21,902 nt of DNA from Clostridia bacterium (lineage in GTDB: Bacteria; Bacillota_A; Clostridia; Oscillospirales; CAG-272): positions 1 to 21,902 of the forward strand of contig JAFTUD010000027.1 of NCBI GenBank assembly GCA_017466455.1, read 5' to 3'. The notes under the pieces are model-generated. The model was not told where the DNA came from. It did no database searches and saw only the letters and a program-made list of their open reading frames with translations. Below are positions 7,127-14,081 of this stretch, piece after piece. The translations under genes and the position numbers were made by a program. Numbering within the stretch: position 1 is the first letter of the stretch; every line of letters starts with the position of its first letter.

Positions 7127-7489
7127 CTATGACAAGTCCTGTTCAATCCAAAACATAATGAGATTGACGATTTTTTGCTGTTGCGTGGGGGAGAGTGTCG
7201 TATTTTTGGGGATTTTGTACCATTTTTCAATACAACCGCGACAGCAAGTGGCGGTGGCGTGCTGAGCAATAAAAACGGGATGCCCTCGCCAAGGGGTCTG
7301 CGCGCCGTCGTTTTTGATATAAGCGGGAGCAAGGCGCTCTCTAACAAAGTCAACCGCATGGGAGCGGATGGTATCTATTCCCTTCTTCTCTATGTATTCT
7401 CTGTCCTTTGCTGTGAGGTGAAACTTCGCGCGAAATTTCGATTTTTTAAGCCTTTCAAGCGCCTCATCAAGTGTCATTTTCGCACACAT
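7127..7489 (-). CDS. DUF4186 family protein
   Basis: A 120-residue cytosolic protein of the conserved but uncharacterised DUF4186 family. It matches almost end to end: SKFRAKFHLTAKDREYI (17-33), the central RGHPVFIAQHATATCCRGC block (68-86) with Cys82, Cys83 and Cys86, then KWYKIPK and a C-terminal helix. The conserved His and Cys cluster hints at a metal site, but no function is established to my knowledge. The start at 7489 fits an AAGGAG 5 nt upstream; a longer frame would run through the upstream terminator-like hairpin and structured repeat. A second ATG (codon 5) is possible. It seems monocistronic. Confidence 0.85.
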   Translation of the reverse strand: MCAKMTLDEALERLKKSKFRAKFHLTAKDREYIEKKGIDTIRSHAVDFVRERLAPAYIKNDGAQTPWRGHPVFIAQHATATCCRGCIEKWYKIPKNTTLSPTQQQKIVNLIMFWIEQDLS

Positions 7490-7508
7490 CTCCTCTCCTT
7501 TTCGGTCT

Positions 7509-7537
7509 AAAAAGGGCGAAAAATTTTCGCCCTTTTT
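7509..7537. terminator. Near-perfect terminator hairpin between the rubrerythrin fusion and DUF4186 genes
   Basis: The 29-nt palindrome has 14-bp arms AAAAAGGGCGAAAA and TTTTCGCCCTTTTT around a single A, so it can act on either strand. It lies about 160 bp past the rubrerythrin fusion stop and only 19 bp before the DUF4186 start codon. It is most likely the terminator of the former. If DUF4186 is transcribed from the TATAAT near 7548, it would sit in that leader as an attenuator. Confidence 0.8.
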
Positions 7538-7570
7538 GAAGTTTGGAATTATATTCCAGCCTTTGTTGGG

Positions 7571-7694
7571 TTTCAGTCGTTCAGAGCAAGCAAGACAAGG
7601 CGCACCAGAAATGGCGGGCGCAGGCGCACTTTTGCGTGCGTCAAGGTCGCCATTGAGGAGCAACGCCGTATTGCGACGCTATCAACGGCTGAAA
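7571..7694. repeat. Structured noncoding element, long imperfect hairpin
   Basis: About 125 bp that fold on themselves from the ends inward: TTTCAGTCGTTCAGAGC (7571-7587) pairs with 7678-7694 at 14 of 17 positions, then GCAA/TTGC, GGCG/CGCC, ATGGCG/CGCCAT and a terminal CGCAC/GTGCG. It directly follows the rubrerythrin fusion stop codon (7698). The nested layout suggests a structured RNA or a MITE-like palindromic element; no matching short target duplication is seen. Confidence 0.55.
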
Positions 7695-7697
7695 AGA

Positions 7698-8240
7698 TTA
7701 ATAGTTTTCGGCGTGGATTTCAAAATAAGCCCTTGGATGTGCGCATGTTGGGCAGATTTCAGGTGCCTTTGTGCCTACTACGATATGTCCGCAGTTACGG
7801 CACTCCCAAACCTTAACCTCGCTCTTTTCAAACACTTGTGCGGTTTCTACATTCTTAAGAAGGGCGCGGTATCTTTCCTCATGGTGCTTTTCAACAGCGG
7901 CAACGAGGCGGAATTTTCTTGCAAGCTCGGTAAAGCCCTCTGCCTCGGCATCCTTTGCGAAGCCCTCGTACATATCGGTCCATTCGTAGTTTTCGCCGTC
8001 GGCAGCGGATTCAAGATTTTCAGCGGTGTTTCCAAGTCCGTTAAGCTCCTTGAACCACATTTTTGCGTGCTCCTTCTCGTTTTCTGCGGTCTTTAGAAAG
8101 AGTGCGGAGATTTGCTCATAGCCTTCCTTCTTTGCAACCGATGCAAAATAGGTGTACTTATTTCTTGCCTCGCTCTCGCCCGAGAAGGCAGCCCTTAGGT
8201 TTTGCTCTGTCTTTGTTCCTGCATACTTATTTGTTTTCAT
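7698..8240 (-). CDS. rbr: Possible separately translated rubrerythrin (internal start)
   Basis: Inside the fusion gene an in-frame ATG (8238-8240) begins [15 protein letters not shown], the typical start of free rubrerythrins. AAGGAG (8250-8255 read on the minus strand) precedes it with a 9-nt spacer, and the linker residues KKELHE are simply this ribosome binding site read through. A separate 180-residue rubrerythrin is therefore likely to be made as well. The arrangement looks like two formerly adjacent genes joined in frame. Confidence 0.55.
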   Translation of the reverse strand: MKTNKYAGTKTEQNLRAAFSGESEARNKYTYFASVAKKEGYEQISALFLKTAENEKEHAKMWFKELNGLGNTAENLESAADGENYEWTDMYEGFAKDAEAEGFTELARKFRLVAAVEKHHEERYRALLKNVETAQVFEKSEVKVWECRNCGHIVVGTKAPEICPTCAHPRAYFEIHAENY

Positions 8241-8888
8241 TTCGTGTAACTCCTTTTTTATTTCATTTTGATTTTTTTCTTCTTCAATTTCAACAAGCTC
8301 AAAATCCTGCGCTCCGTGCTTGCAAAGTGGGCAAACGAAGTCGCTCGGGAGTGTGTCGCCCTCATGCACATAACCGCAAATTTTGCACACATATGCTCGC
8401 TTTTTGAGCTTTTGGGGCTTTGGCTTGACGAATTTATGATAATAGTCATATGTCATGCTCTCATCATCGGACAGCACCCTTGCGCCATCAACCGAGCAAA
8501 TGAACATTCCGTGCGAGCCAAGGTCACAGTAGCTCTCAACGCTAAGGGAGAAGCACGCATTTGTCACGCCCTCAATGATTGCGATGCCGTTTTCAGTCCT
8601 TGAAATTCCGCCGTAAATTTTGTCGGTATCTCTACCGCTTTTGAAGCCGAAATGCTCAAAAACGGCGAAGGGAGTGTCAACGGTCAGGGAATTTACATTC
8701 ATTTTCCCTGTGTCCTTAATCATATTATGGGAATAGTTTTGCTTGCTTACGGAAACGGCGATACGAAGCGGATCAGCGCTTACCTGCATAACTGTGTTGC
8801 AAATAAAGCCATTATCCTTCCCGTTTTGCCTTGCGGTCACGATATAAAGACCATAACCGAGCTTGAAAAAAGCCTTGTTATCAATCAT
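7698..8888 (-). CDS. Flavin reductase / rubredoxin / rubrerythrin fusion protein
   Basis: Predicted cytosolic oxygen and peroxide detoxification protein of 396 residues combining a whole electron chain. Residues 1-155 form an FMN-binding split-barrel flavin reductase domain ([19 protein letters not shown]... [15 protein letters not shown]). Residues 163-193 form a rubredoxin (Cys168, 171, 186, 189); together these two resemble Hrb-type high-molecular-weight rubredoxin. After a charged linker, residues 217-350 are a rubrerythrin four-helix diiron domain ([28 protein letters not shown]), and 360-388 a C-terminal rubredoxin-like site (Cys363, 366, 379, 382). The start at 8888 fits GAGGTGA 6 nt upstream; the frame extends 10 codons further but past this site. 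The family link to NADH-dependent peroxide reduction is established; the single-chain fusion is seen directly. Confidence 0.9.
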   Translation of the reverse strand: MIDNKAFFKLGYGLYIVTARQNGKDNGFICNTVMQVSADPLRIAVSVSKQNYSHNMIKDTGKMNVNSLTVDTPFAVFEHFGFKSGRDTDKIYGGISRTENGIAIIEGVTNACFSLSVESYCDLGSHGMFICSVDGARVLSDDESMTYDYYHKFVKPKPQKLKKRAYVCKICGYVHEGDTLPSDFVCPLCKHGAQDFELVEIEEEKNQNEIKKELHEMKTNKYAGTKTEQNLRAAFSGESEARNKYTYFASVAKKEGYEQISALFLKTAENEKEHAKMWFKELNGLGNTAENLESAADGENYEWTDMYEGFAKDAEAEGFTELARKFRLVAAVEKHHEERYRALLKNVETAQVFEKSEVKVWECRNCGHIVVGTKAPEICPTCAHPRAYFEIHAENY

Positions 8889-8908
8889 ATTATCACCTCT
8901 TTGACTTG

Positions 8909-8937
8909 ATTTTATCACACGCGCATTGATTTTTCAA
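8909..8937 (-). promoter_or_regulatory. Promoter of the flavin reductase-rubrerythrin gene
   Basis: On the minus strand: -35 TTGAAA (8932-8937), a 17-nt spacer, -10 TAAAAT (8909-8914), about 20 bp before the start codon. No convincing PerR box overlaps it. Confidence 0.75.
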
Positions 8938-8980
8938 TAGATTTTTTCATTTAAATGGCACGATTTTTCAAGCGCATAGC

Positions 8981-9006
8981 AAAAAGCCCGAAAATTCGGG
9001 CTTTTT
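8981..9006 (-). terminator. Terminator of icd
   Basis: Arms AAAAAGCCCGAA and TTCGGGCTTTTT form a 12-bp stem with a 2-nt centre, 19 nt after the icd stop codon. It is symmetric and could work on both strands, but only the minus-strand gene needs it. Confidence 0.88.
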
Positions 9007-9025
9007 CTTTTATTATTTGCAGTTA

Positions 9026-10243
9026 TTAGCCTAATTTAGCCTCTAAGCGCTCCTTGATTGCCTTGATAAAGCCTGCGGTATTAACTGCGGTTGCCTTAAA
9101 GCCACTGTCAACGAGTCCGACAAGGTCCTTTGTCATAATTCCGTCGTTCAATGTATCAATGCACGCTTCCTCAAGCTTGTTTGCGAAGTCAACGAGGTCG
9201 CTAAGTCCGTCAAGCTCACCGCGCTTACGGAGTGCGCCACTCCATGCGTAGATTGTTGCCATTGGGTTGGTTGATGTATCCTCACCCTTCAGATAGCGGT
9301 AGTAGTGACGGGTTACTGTGCCGTGCGCCGCCTCATACTCATACTTTCCGTCGGGGGAAACGAGGACTGATGTCATCATAGCAAGCGAGCCGAATGCGGT
9401 TGAAACCATATCGGACATTACATCGCCGTCATAGTTCTTGCATGCCCAAATATAGCCACCCTCGGAACGGATTACTCTTGCTACTGCATCATCAATGAGG
9501 GTGTAGAAATACTCAATTCCGAGCTCCTCAAATTTTGCCTTATAGGTTGTATCGTAAATTTCTTGGAAAATGAGCTTGAAGGTTTGGTCGTACTGCTTTG
9601 AAATTGTGTCCTTTGTAGCGAACCAGAGGTCCTGCTTTGTATTTATTGCGTAGTTAAAGCACGAATGTGCAAAGGACTTGATTGAGCTGTCCTTATTATA
9701 CTGACCCTGAAGCACGCCTGCGCACTCAAAGTCGTAAATTGTTGCACGGAAGGACTCATTTCCGCCCTTGTCGGTGAAAACAATCTCTGCCTTGCCCTCG
9801 GCGGGCACTCTGTACTCGGTTGCCTTATATACATCGCCATAGGCATGACGGGCAATCGTGATTGGCTTATTCCAGTTGCGAACTGCGGGCTTTATCGAGT
9901 CAATAAGGATAGGCGCGCGGAATACCGTGCCGTCAAGGATTGCACGGATAGTTCCGTTAGGGCTCTTCCACATTTCGCTAAGGCTGTACTCCTCTACTCT
10001 TTGCTTGTTAGGAGTGATTGTAGCGCACTTTACCGCAACGCCGTATTTTTGGGTAGCGTATGCACTGTCAAAGGTAACCTTGTCCTTCGTTTTTTCACGC
10101 TCGGGCAAGCCGAGGTCGTAGTATTCGGTTTTGAGGTCGATGTAAGGGGTAAGAAGCTCGTCCTTTATCATCCTCCAGATGATTCGTGTCATTTCATCTC
10201 CATCCATCTCAACGAGGGGAGTTGTCATTTTGATTTTTTCCAT
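9026..10243 (-). CDS. icd: NADP-dependent isocitrate dehydrogenase
   Basis: Oxidative decarboxylation of isocitrate to 2-oxoglutarate with NADP, supplying glutamate carbon and NADPH. The 405-residue protein is of the homodimeric type otherwise typical of eukaryotes. Visible are TITP (75-78), the isocitrate-binding SPNGTIR (94-100), Arg109, LIDDAVARV (249-257), the metal-site region YDGDVMSD (271-278) and the NADP-binding [10 protein letters not shown] (305-314), with Arg-His favouring NADP over NAD. AAAGGAG lies 7 nt before the ATG. It has its own promoter and terminator and is monocistronic; no citrate synthase or aconitase gene is adjacent. Confidence 0.96.
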   Translation of the reverse strand: MEKIKMTTPLVEMDGDEMTRIIWRMIKDELLTPYIDLKTEYYDLGLPEREKTKDKVTFDSAYATQKYGVAVKCATITPNKQRVEEYSLSEMWKSPNGTIRAILDGTVFRAPILIDSIKPAVRNWNKPITIARHAYGDVYKATEYRVPAEGKAEIVFTDKGGNESFRATIYDFECAGVLQGQYNKDSSIKSFAHSCFNYAINTKQDLWFATKDTISKQYDQTFKLIFQEIYDTTYKAKFEELGIEYFYTLIDDAVARVIRSEGGYIWACKNYDGDVMSDMVSTAFGSLAMMTSVLVSPDGKYEYEAAHGTVTRHYYRYLKGEDTSTNPMATIYAWSGALRKRGELDGLSDLVDFANKLEEACIDTLNDGIMTKDLVGLVDSGFKATAVNTAGFIKAIKERLEAKLG

Positions 10244-10292
10244 GCTTTTCTCCTTTCAGGTAGCACCTGCGAGCGTAAATTTTGTTCGTCTT

Positions 10293-10321
10293 ATTTTACA
10301 TTATATTAACGCATTTTTCAA
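10293..10321 (-). promoter_or_regulatory. Promoter of icd
   Basis: On the minus strand: -35 TTGAAA (10316-10321), a 17-nt spacer, -10 TAAAAT (10293-10298). The hexamers are the same as in the rubrerythrin fusion promoter. The leader is about 45 nt. Confidence 0.75.
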
Positions 10322-10379
10322 GGGGTTTTAAGTTATTTGTGAAAATAAAAAAGAAAACACCGCCATCGGCACGGGAGTC

Positions 10380-10698
10380 ATGCCTGACGGGAATGGAACG
10401 AACCAGTTTTGGAACGGACAAAAGTCCCGTCTTCTGTGTTAAAATTTTTTGAAATATCTTTATATATCGGCAAAATTTTGCCTTGAATACAAGCCTTTTG
10501 GCTCGTTCTAAAATGCAAAGCACCTTAAACCGATGTATTTTTAGATGATTTTGGCAAGGTTGCGACGCAGTTGTATGAACATACTACAAGGAGCAAACTT
10601 GACAAAAGGGCTAAAGGCTACCACGAAAACAATCAAAACCACACTTAATGCCGTAAATACACGGTTTAAGGCTGATTCGTTCCGCTCCCGTCAGGCAT
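10380..10698. repeat. 319-bp noncoding element bounded by 23-bp inverted repeats
   Basis: The ends (10380-10402 and 10676-10698) are inverted repeats matching at 21 of 23 positions. Inside are a perfect 10-bp pair CCTTAAACCG (10523-10532) with CGGTTTAAGG (10662-10671), and a compound hairpin: 10549-10563 with 10593-10607 (13 of 15) enclosing GTTGTATG/CATACTAC (10570-10587). No credible gene lies in the icd-to-tRNA gap of about 600 bp. The nesting gives a multi-branched fold, suggesting a structured RNA or a MITE-like element without its own transposase. Confidence 0.65.
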
Positions 10699-10797
10699 AG
10701 GCTATGACAAAGATGTTCCTCGCAACGCATCCTTTTGCAATCCGTCGCCGATAGCGGTTGTTCCATATCTCCCGTTATGTCAAGAGCCTCGGCGAGC

Positions 10798-10888
10798 GAT
10801 ATGCACTCTTGCGAGTGGTGATATACACGCCAAGGCGTGATGATATACAGCCCGCAAGGGGCTGATGATATACCAAGCCTATGGCTTG
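10798..10888. repeat. Hairpin array C (linker ATGATATA)
   Basis: Linkers GTGATATA (10818-10825), ATGATATA (10840-10847) and ATGATATA (10865-10872) alternate with palindromes CACTC/GAGTG, CACGCC/GGCGTG, CAGCCC/GGGCTG and CCAAGCC/GGCTTGG, loops 2-5 nt. The array follows the tRNA operon terminator on the minus strand. The same linker, read on the other strand, is used by the array at 16099-16145. Confidence 0.82.
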
Positions 10889-10892
10889 GATA

Positions 10893-10926
10893 AAAAAAGA
10901 ACGAAGCGATTGCTTCGTTCTTTTTT
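10893..10926 (-). terminator. Terminator of the tRNA operon
   Basis: Fifteen-bp arms (10893-10907 and 10912-10926) with a GATT/AATC loop and A/T runs on both sides. It begins at the encoded CCA end of tRNA-Tyr with no gap, so stem and 3' processing site touch. Symmetric, hence potentially bidirectional. Confidence 0.88.
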
Positions 10927-11010
10927 GGTGGGAGAAGTGGGTGCCGACCCCACTGTTCCCGAAGGAAACGGAGTTACAGTCCGCCGCGTTTGCCGATTCG
11001 CTATTCTCCC
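10926..11010 (-). tRNA. tRNA-Tyr (anticodon GTA), class II
   Basis: 85 nt including an encoded CCA. The acceptor stem GGGAGAA/TTCTCCC is perfectly paired with discriminator A. The D arm has a 3-bp stem GCG/CGC with GG in the loop. The anticodon stem GCGGA/TCCGT carries the loop CTGTAAC (GTA). A long variable arm with TTCC/GGAA stem is typical of bacterial tRNA-Tyr. The T stem GTGGG/CCCAC is intact, but the T loop reads GTCGGCA: positions 54 and 58, nearly always T and A, are both G. It lies 14 nt after tRNA-Thr in the same transcript. Confidence 0.9.
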
Positions 11011-11024
11011 ATTTATCGCAAGAA

Positions 11025-11099
11025 TGGAGCTGGCGAACGGAGTCGAACCATCAACCTGCTGATTACAAATCAGCTGCTCTGCCATTGAGCCACGCCAGC
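11025..11099 (-). tRNA. tRNA-Thr (anticodon TGT)
   Basis: 75 nt with encoded CCA. Acceptor stem GCTGGCG/CGCCAGC, discriminator T, D arm GCTC/GAGC, anticodon stem GCTGA/TCAGC with loop TTTGTAA (TGT), T arm GATGG/CCGTT with a normal TTCGACT loop and two wobble pairs. It reads ACA and other ACN codons. It is the first gene of a two-tRNA operon with its own promoter. Confidence 0.95.
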
Positions 11100-11122
11100 A
11101 TATTTTTCTTGCGACGGTTGTT

Positions 11123-11151
11123 ATTTTAACATATAATATCCTGCTTGTCAA
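11123..11151 (-). promoter_or_regulatory. Promoter of the tRNA-Thr/tRNA-Tyr operon
   Basis: On the minus strand: a perfect -35 TTGACA (11146-11151), a 17-nt spacer, -10 TAAAAT (11123-11128), about 24 bp before the mature tRNA-Thr 5' end. A strong promoter, as expected for stable RNA. Confidence 0.88.
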
Positions 11152-11199
11152 TATCTTTTTTTAATTTTTTTAAATATTTTTTGATTTTTTTCTTTTATA

Positions 11200-11228
11200 T
11201 TGACATATTATTCTCAAAATGATATCAT
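11200..11228 (+). promoter_or_regulatory. Promoter of the mnmM operon
   Basis: -35 TTGACA (11200-11205), a 17-nt spacer, -10 TATCAT (11223-11228). It faces away from the tRNA promoter, with a very T-rich 48-bp stretch between the two. The leader to the first start codon is about 40 nt. Confidence 0.75.
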
Positions 11229-11275
11229 TGTTTTATAGTTATTTACATATTCTTATTAAATTATTAGGAGTTTTT

Positions 11276-11533
11276 ATGTTTATTATTCGGTTTTCGTTTT
11301 CATCATTTCAGGATTATTCCCGTGTTGGATACGACAGCTATTCTATCAGCTATTCAATAATTCCAAATGGAACAAAGCGTGATGAGGACGACTTTGAGGT
11401 GCCTGAGGATTTTTCGCTTGAGCAAGCAAGAGAGCTTGCAAAAAGAATGAAAAATTGTATGGAAGAGGACGGGTATGGTGGTTCTCTTGCGTACTGGCAT
11501 GCCTTAAAGAGCATGGGGGTGCGCCTTGACTGA
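11276..11533 (+). CDS. Small hypothetical protein (85 aa)
   Basis: Not recognised. The start at 11276 is chosen because TAGGAG lies 7 nt upstream; an earlier in-frame ATG lies at the promoter and is not credible. The protein has a Phe/Ser/Tyr-rich N-terminal half (MFIIRFSFSSFQDYSRVGY) followed by an acidic, helix-prone segment (EDFSLEQARELAKRMKNCMEEDGYG). No signal peptide or membrane helix. It is the first gene of the operon, and its stop overlaps the start of the methyltransferase gene by 8 nt, so the two are probably translated together. Confidence 0.65.
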   Translation: MFIIRFSFSSFQDYSRVGYDSYSISYSIIPNGTKRDEDDFEVPEDFSLEQARELAKRMKNCMEEDGYGGSLAYWHALKSMGVRLD

Positions 11534-12140
11534 TTTACTTTCCCTACAAAAGAGCTTTATTTTATCTCACCTGAGAGAGGGCGATGTGTGTGCGGATTTT
11601 ACTATGGGTAACGGACATGACACACTGTTTTTATCGCAGACCGTAGGTGAGAGGGGCGAGGTGTTCGCCTTTGATATTCAAGAGAGCGCATTAAGCAACA
11701 CTCTCGCACGGCTTGAGAGTGAGGGCGCGCCAAAAAATTATAGGCTAATTCTTGACAGCCACAGTAACCTTTCAAAATACATAGACGGAAAAATCAAGGC
11801 AGGAATGTTCAACCTTGGCTATCTTCCCGGTAGCGGAAACAAGGGGCTCACCACTATGCGTGAAACGACTATTCCTGCGGTAATGGGCGCGATTGACATT
11901 CTTGACGCGCGCAGTATTTTACTCGTTGCCATTTATCCCGGTCACGCCGAGGGTGATGCTGAGGGCAAGGCGCTTGAGGAAATTTTTAACAAAATTGACC
12001 GCCACGCAATCAGCGTAATGAAGGTAAAAATCATAAATTCGCCCACATCCCCCTACTTTTTCGTGCTTGAAACGGGAAAAATCTCCATCTCGGAGTACAA
12101 GGCGCGGTATGGCTCTATTTTTGAAAACGAAGCAAATTAA
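11526..12140 (+). CDS. mnmM: MnmM/YtqB-type tRNA wobble-uridine methyltransferase
   Basis: Class I S-adenosylmethionine-dependent methyltransferase, 204 residues, of the family formerly labelled rRNA methylase (B. subtilis YtqB). Visible are the AdoMet-binding motif I ADFTMGNGHDTLFL (23-36), acidic Asp50 after strand 2 (FAFDIQ) and the family signature NLGYLPGSGNKGLTT (96-110). YtqB/MnmM completes the methylaminomethyl side chain of U34 in certain tRNAs, and assignment here rests on that family. The only start in place is TTG at 11526, 8 nt inside the previous gene, with a GGGGGTG ribosome binding site just upstream; translational coupling is likely. Confidence 0.85.
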   Translation: MTDLLSLQKSFILSHLREGDVCADFTMGNGHDTLFLSQTVGERGEVFAFDIQESALSNTLARLESEGAPKNYRLILDSHSNLSKYIDGKIKAGMFNLGYLPGSGNKGLTTMRETTIPAVMGAIDILDARSILLVAIYPGHAEGDAEGKALEEIFNKIDRHAISVMKVKIINSPTSPYFFVLETGKISISEYKARYGSIFENEAN

Positions 12141-12149
12141 GGAATGATT

Positions 12150-12716
12150 ATGAGAAAATTAAGGATTGTTTTATGCGCCGTTTTGTGCGTTATGTGTCTG
12201 TTTTTCGCACTTTCCTGCGGAAATGATGAGCCTGTGACGCTACAAGCTCCTGTGCTTAGCTTTGACTCTAACACGGGTGTGGTCAGCTGGGGAGCTGTTG
12301 AGGGCGCGACGGGCTATGAATACAGGATAAACGACGGGCAAAGCCTTTATGTCGGCAAGGACACGACAAAAATCACTCTTTTAAAAAGCGAGAGTGTGTC
12401 GGTGCGCGCGCTCGGTGACGGTGAAAAATATCTTGATAGCGAGTGGAGCGAGAAGGTGGCATCAAGCCTTTCCTCTCAGCTTGCGACTCCGAGCCTTAAG
12501 CTGACCGCTGTGGGGAATCAGGTGCTTGTATCTTGGGAAATTGACGAAAATGCGACGGGCTATGAGTATAGGATAAATAGCGGTGCGATTACCCCTATTG
12601 AGGGCGAAATCGGCTCATTCCTCGTTAATAAGGGGGATTACTTCTATCTCCATGCCCTCGGTAATGGCACTACCTTTACAAATAGCGAGTGGGCTATGGT
12701 TAAGTGTGAGCCGTAG
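12150..12716 (+). CDS. Lipoprotein with two fibronectin III-like repeats
   Basis: Predicted surface lipoprotein of 188 residues. The start at 12150 is supported by AAGGA 6 nt upstream; an ATG two codons earlier lies in that site. A signal peptide ends in FALSC, giving lipidation at Cys23. Two related domains follow (about 31-107 and 113-185), each with the pattern APVLSFDSNTGVVSWGAVEGATGYEYRI then a closing ALGDG...SEWS; the second has ATGYEYRINSG and ALGNG...SEWA. The strand pattern is that of fibronectin type III modules, commonly used for binding carbohydrate or protein outside the cell. Third gene of the mnmM operon, 9 nt after it; the function is not known. Confidence 0.82.
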   Translation: MRKLRIVLCAVLCVMCLFFALSCGNDEPVTLQAPVLSFDSNTGVVSWGAVEGATGYEYRINDGQSLYVGKDTTKITLLKSESVSVRALGDGEKYLDSEWSEKVASSLSSQLATPSLKLTAVGNQVLVSWEIDENATGYEYRINSGAITPIEGEIGSFLVNKGDYFYLHALGNGTTFTNSEWAMVKCEP

Positions 12717-12755
12717 GCGGTATTTCACTTTGCGCAGACTCAAAATGCGTAATAT

Positions 12756-12828
12756 GCGCTTACGCGCAATTCATGTCACAAGGTGACAATTCACGCAACG
12801 GAGCTACAAGTCTTGCTTCAACGGAGCT
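12756..12828. repeat. Hairpin array D (linker AATTCAY) and direct repeat
   Basis: Palindromes GCGC/GCGC (12756-12767) and GTCAC/GTGAC (12775-12787) are separated and followed by AATTCAT and AATTCAC. These are the reverse complements of ATGAATT and GTGAATT, the linker type of the array at 6904-7036. Then CAACGGAGCT occurs twice (12796-12805 and 12819-12828). All lie between two converging genes. Confidence 0.65.
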
Positions 12829-12840
12829 TGGTAAAGCAAA

Positions 12841-12880
12841 ATAAAAACGGGAATGTCAAATAGCGACAGCCCGTTTTTAT
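12841..12880. terminator. Bidirectional terminator
   Basis: Arms ATAAAAACGGG (12841-12851) and CCCGTTTTTAT (12870-12880) form an 11-bp stem with an 18-nt loop that holds a further TC/GA pair. It lies between the converging lipoprotein and membrane-protein genes and serves both. Confidence 0.85.
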
Positions 12881-12888
12881 TTATACTA

Positions 12889-14040
12889 TCAATAATAGCC
12901 GAAGTTAGCCATAATCACCATTACCGTCCAAAATGCAAGGAGCAGGGATTTTATTATTAACGAAGGCATTTTTATTTCGGGCATTGTCACATCGTTTATG
13001 TACTCGCCGCTTGTAAACTGGTCGTTTATCTTCTTAAGCTTTTCGTTTGTCTCAGCGGGTACCCTTGAAAACGCCCACCACATATACCATATGCCGAACA
13101 CAAGACTTGCTATCACGATGCCCAACGCCTCGCCAAAGCCGAATTTAAACACAAACGCAAAGGACATTATAATGCCTACTATGCCGATTATCGTTGTAGG
13201 AACGGTAACGGCTCTTGCCTTGCGCTTATTCCTCTTTCCCGCGGCAACAGCCCTTTCAAATCTTTCTACAAGCTCCGATGATCTTGGGAAGTCGACTTTA
13301 TTATAAATAGTAAGTCCTCTATCATAATCACTGTGACCGAGCTCACATTTATAGAACTTACCGTTATATAAAACGGACACATAATATTGAACATAATAAC
13401 GCACGCTCTTTACAACGATATTCGACACGGTTGCGCTTTTAAGCTTACAGCTATCAAGCGTGTAGCCTGTCTTTTTAGCGGAGTCGTTTATATCACTTCT
13501 ACAGCTACTTATTTCCGAGGAACAGCCCGATGACGAGGTAAGCCTTTTTTCCATTTCGGCGGTAACTCCCGTAAATTCAGTTACACCGCCATATACTGCG
13601 GGCATTTCTCTCGTGTCTCCTGCCCTTTTTGGCAGCTCGCCGCGCAGGGAAAAATTATTATCAACGCAAATCGTAACGCTTTGTGACACATCGTAGAATT
13701 TCTTTGAATAATCGTTTTCATCGGTATAGGTCACCTTTTTGGTGTTCTCTCTGACCTTGTAGTCAACGCCATTCATAGGACCGACATTTCTTGTCACGGT
13801 ATAGCCCGTCGTTTCCTCTACCTTTTTGTGCGCGCTGTAATGAACGGCAACATACTTGTCGCATGTAAGGCTTACCGACATATAGCATTTTCTTGTGATG
13901 GTTATACTTGCCCTGCCCAACACAAGGTCAACAAAGCTCTTGTCAATAGCCCTTGAATCCTTGCTCATTATCTCCTTGATATACCTGTCCTTTACCTCAT
14001 CATCGGTATAAAGGTCGGTTTCATAATAAATGTCTGCCAT
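12889..14040 (-). CDS. Hypothetical membrane protein with large soluble N-terminal region
   Basis: Not recognised. 383 residues: about 275 soluble residues rich in beta-strand patterns and Ser/Thr/Tyr (RASITITRKCYMSVSLTCDKY, VRYYVQYYVSVLYNGKFYKCELG), a basic stretch (GKRNKRKAR), then three hydrophobic helices (about 278-300, 304-324, 361-380). There is no signal peptide, so the large domain is probably cytoplasmic. The ribosome binding site GAGGGGTG lies about 6 nt before ATG. It diverges from an XRE regulator, and direct-repeat candidate operators sit in its promoter, so it is probably the regulator's target. Confidence 0.75.
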   Translation of the reverse strand: MADIYYETDLYTDDEVKDRYIKEIMSKDSRAIDKSFVDLVLGRASITITRKCYMSVSLTCDKYVAVHYSAHKKVEETTGYTVTRNVGPMNGVDYKVRENTKKVTYTDENDYSKKFYDVSQSVTICVDNNFSLRGELPKRAGDTREMPAVYGGVTEFTGVTAEMEKRLTSSSGCSSEISSCRSDINDSAKKTGYTLDSCKLKSATVSNIVVKSVRYYVQYYVSVLYNGKFYKCELGHSDYDRGLTIYNKVDFPRSSELVERFERAVAAGKRNKRKARAVTVPTTIIGIVGIIMSFAFVFKFGFGEALGIVIASLVFGIWYMWWAFSRVPAETNEKLKKINDQFTSGEYINDVTMPEIKMPSLIIKSLLLAFWTVMVIMANFGYY

Positions 14041-14081
14041 AAAGCACCCCTCTCTCTGTGTGAAAAATTTTTGTTTTACTT

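Noticed and set aside
7536..8096. 186-codon plus-strand frame
   Set aside because: It runs antisense to the well-supported rubrerythrin fusion and through the structured element.
10296..10523. 75-codon minus-strand frame upstream of icd
   Set aside because: It covers the left inverted end of the 319-bp element and the icd promoter; composition and context are noncoding.
10380..10698. Insertion sequence
   Set aside because: It has inverted ends but no transposase frame and no clear target duplication, so only a non-autonomous element could be claimed.
10865..11151. Open frames on both strands across the tRNA operon
   Set aside because: They are frames through two tRNA genes and their terminator, not proteins.
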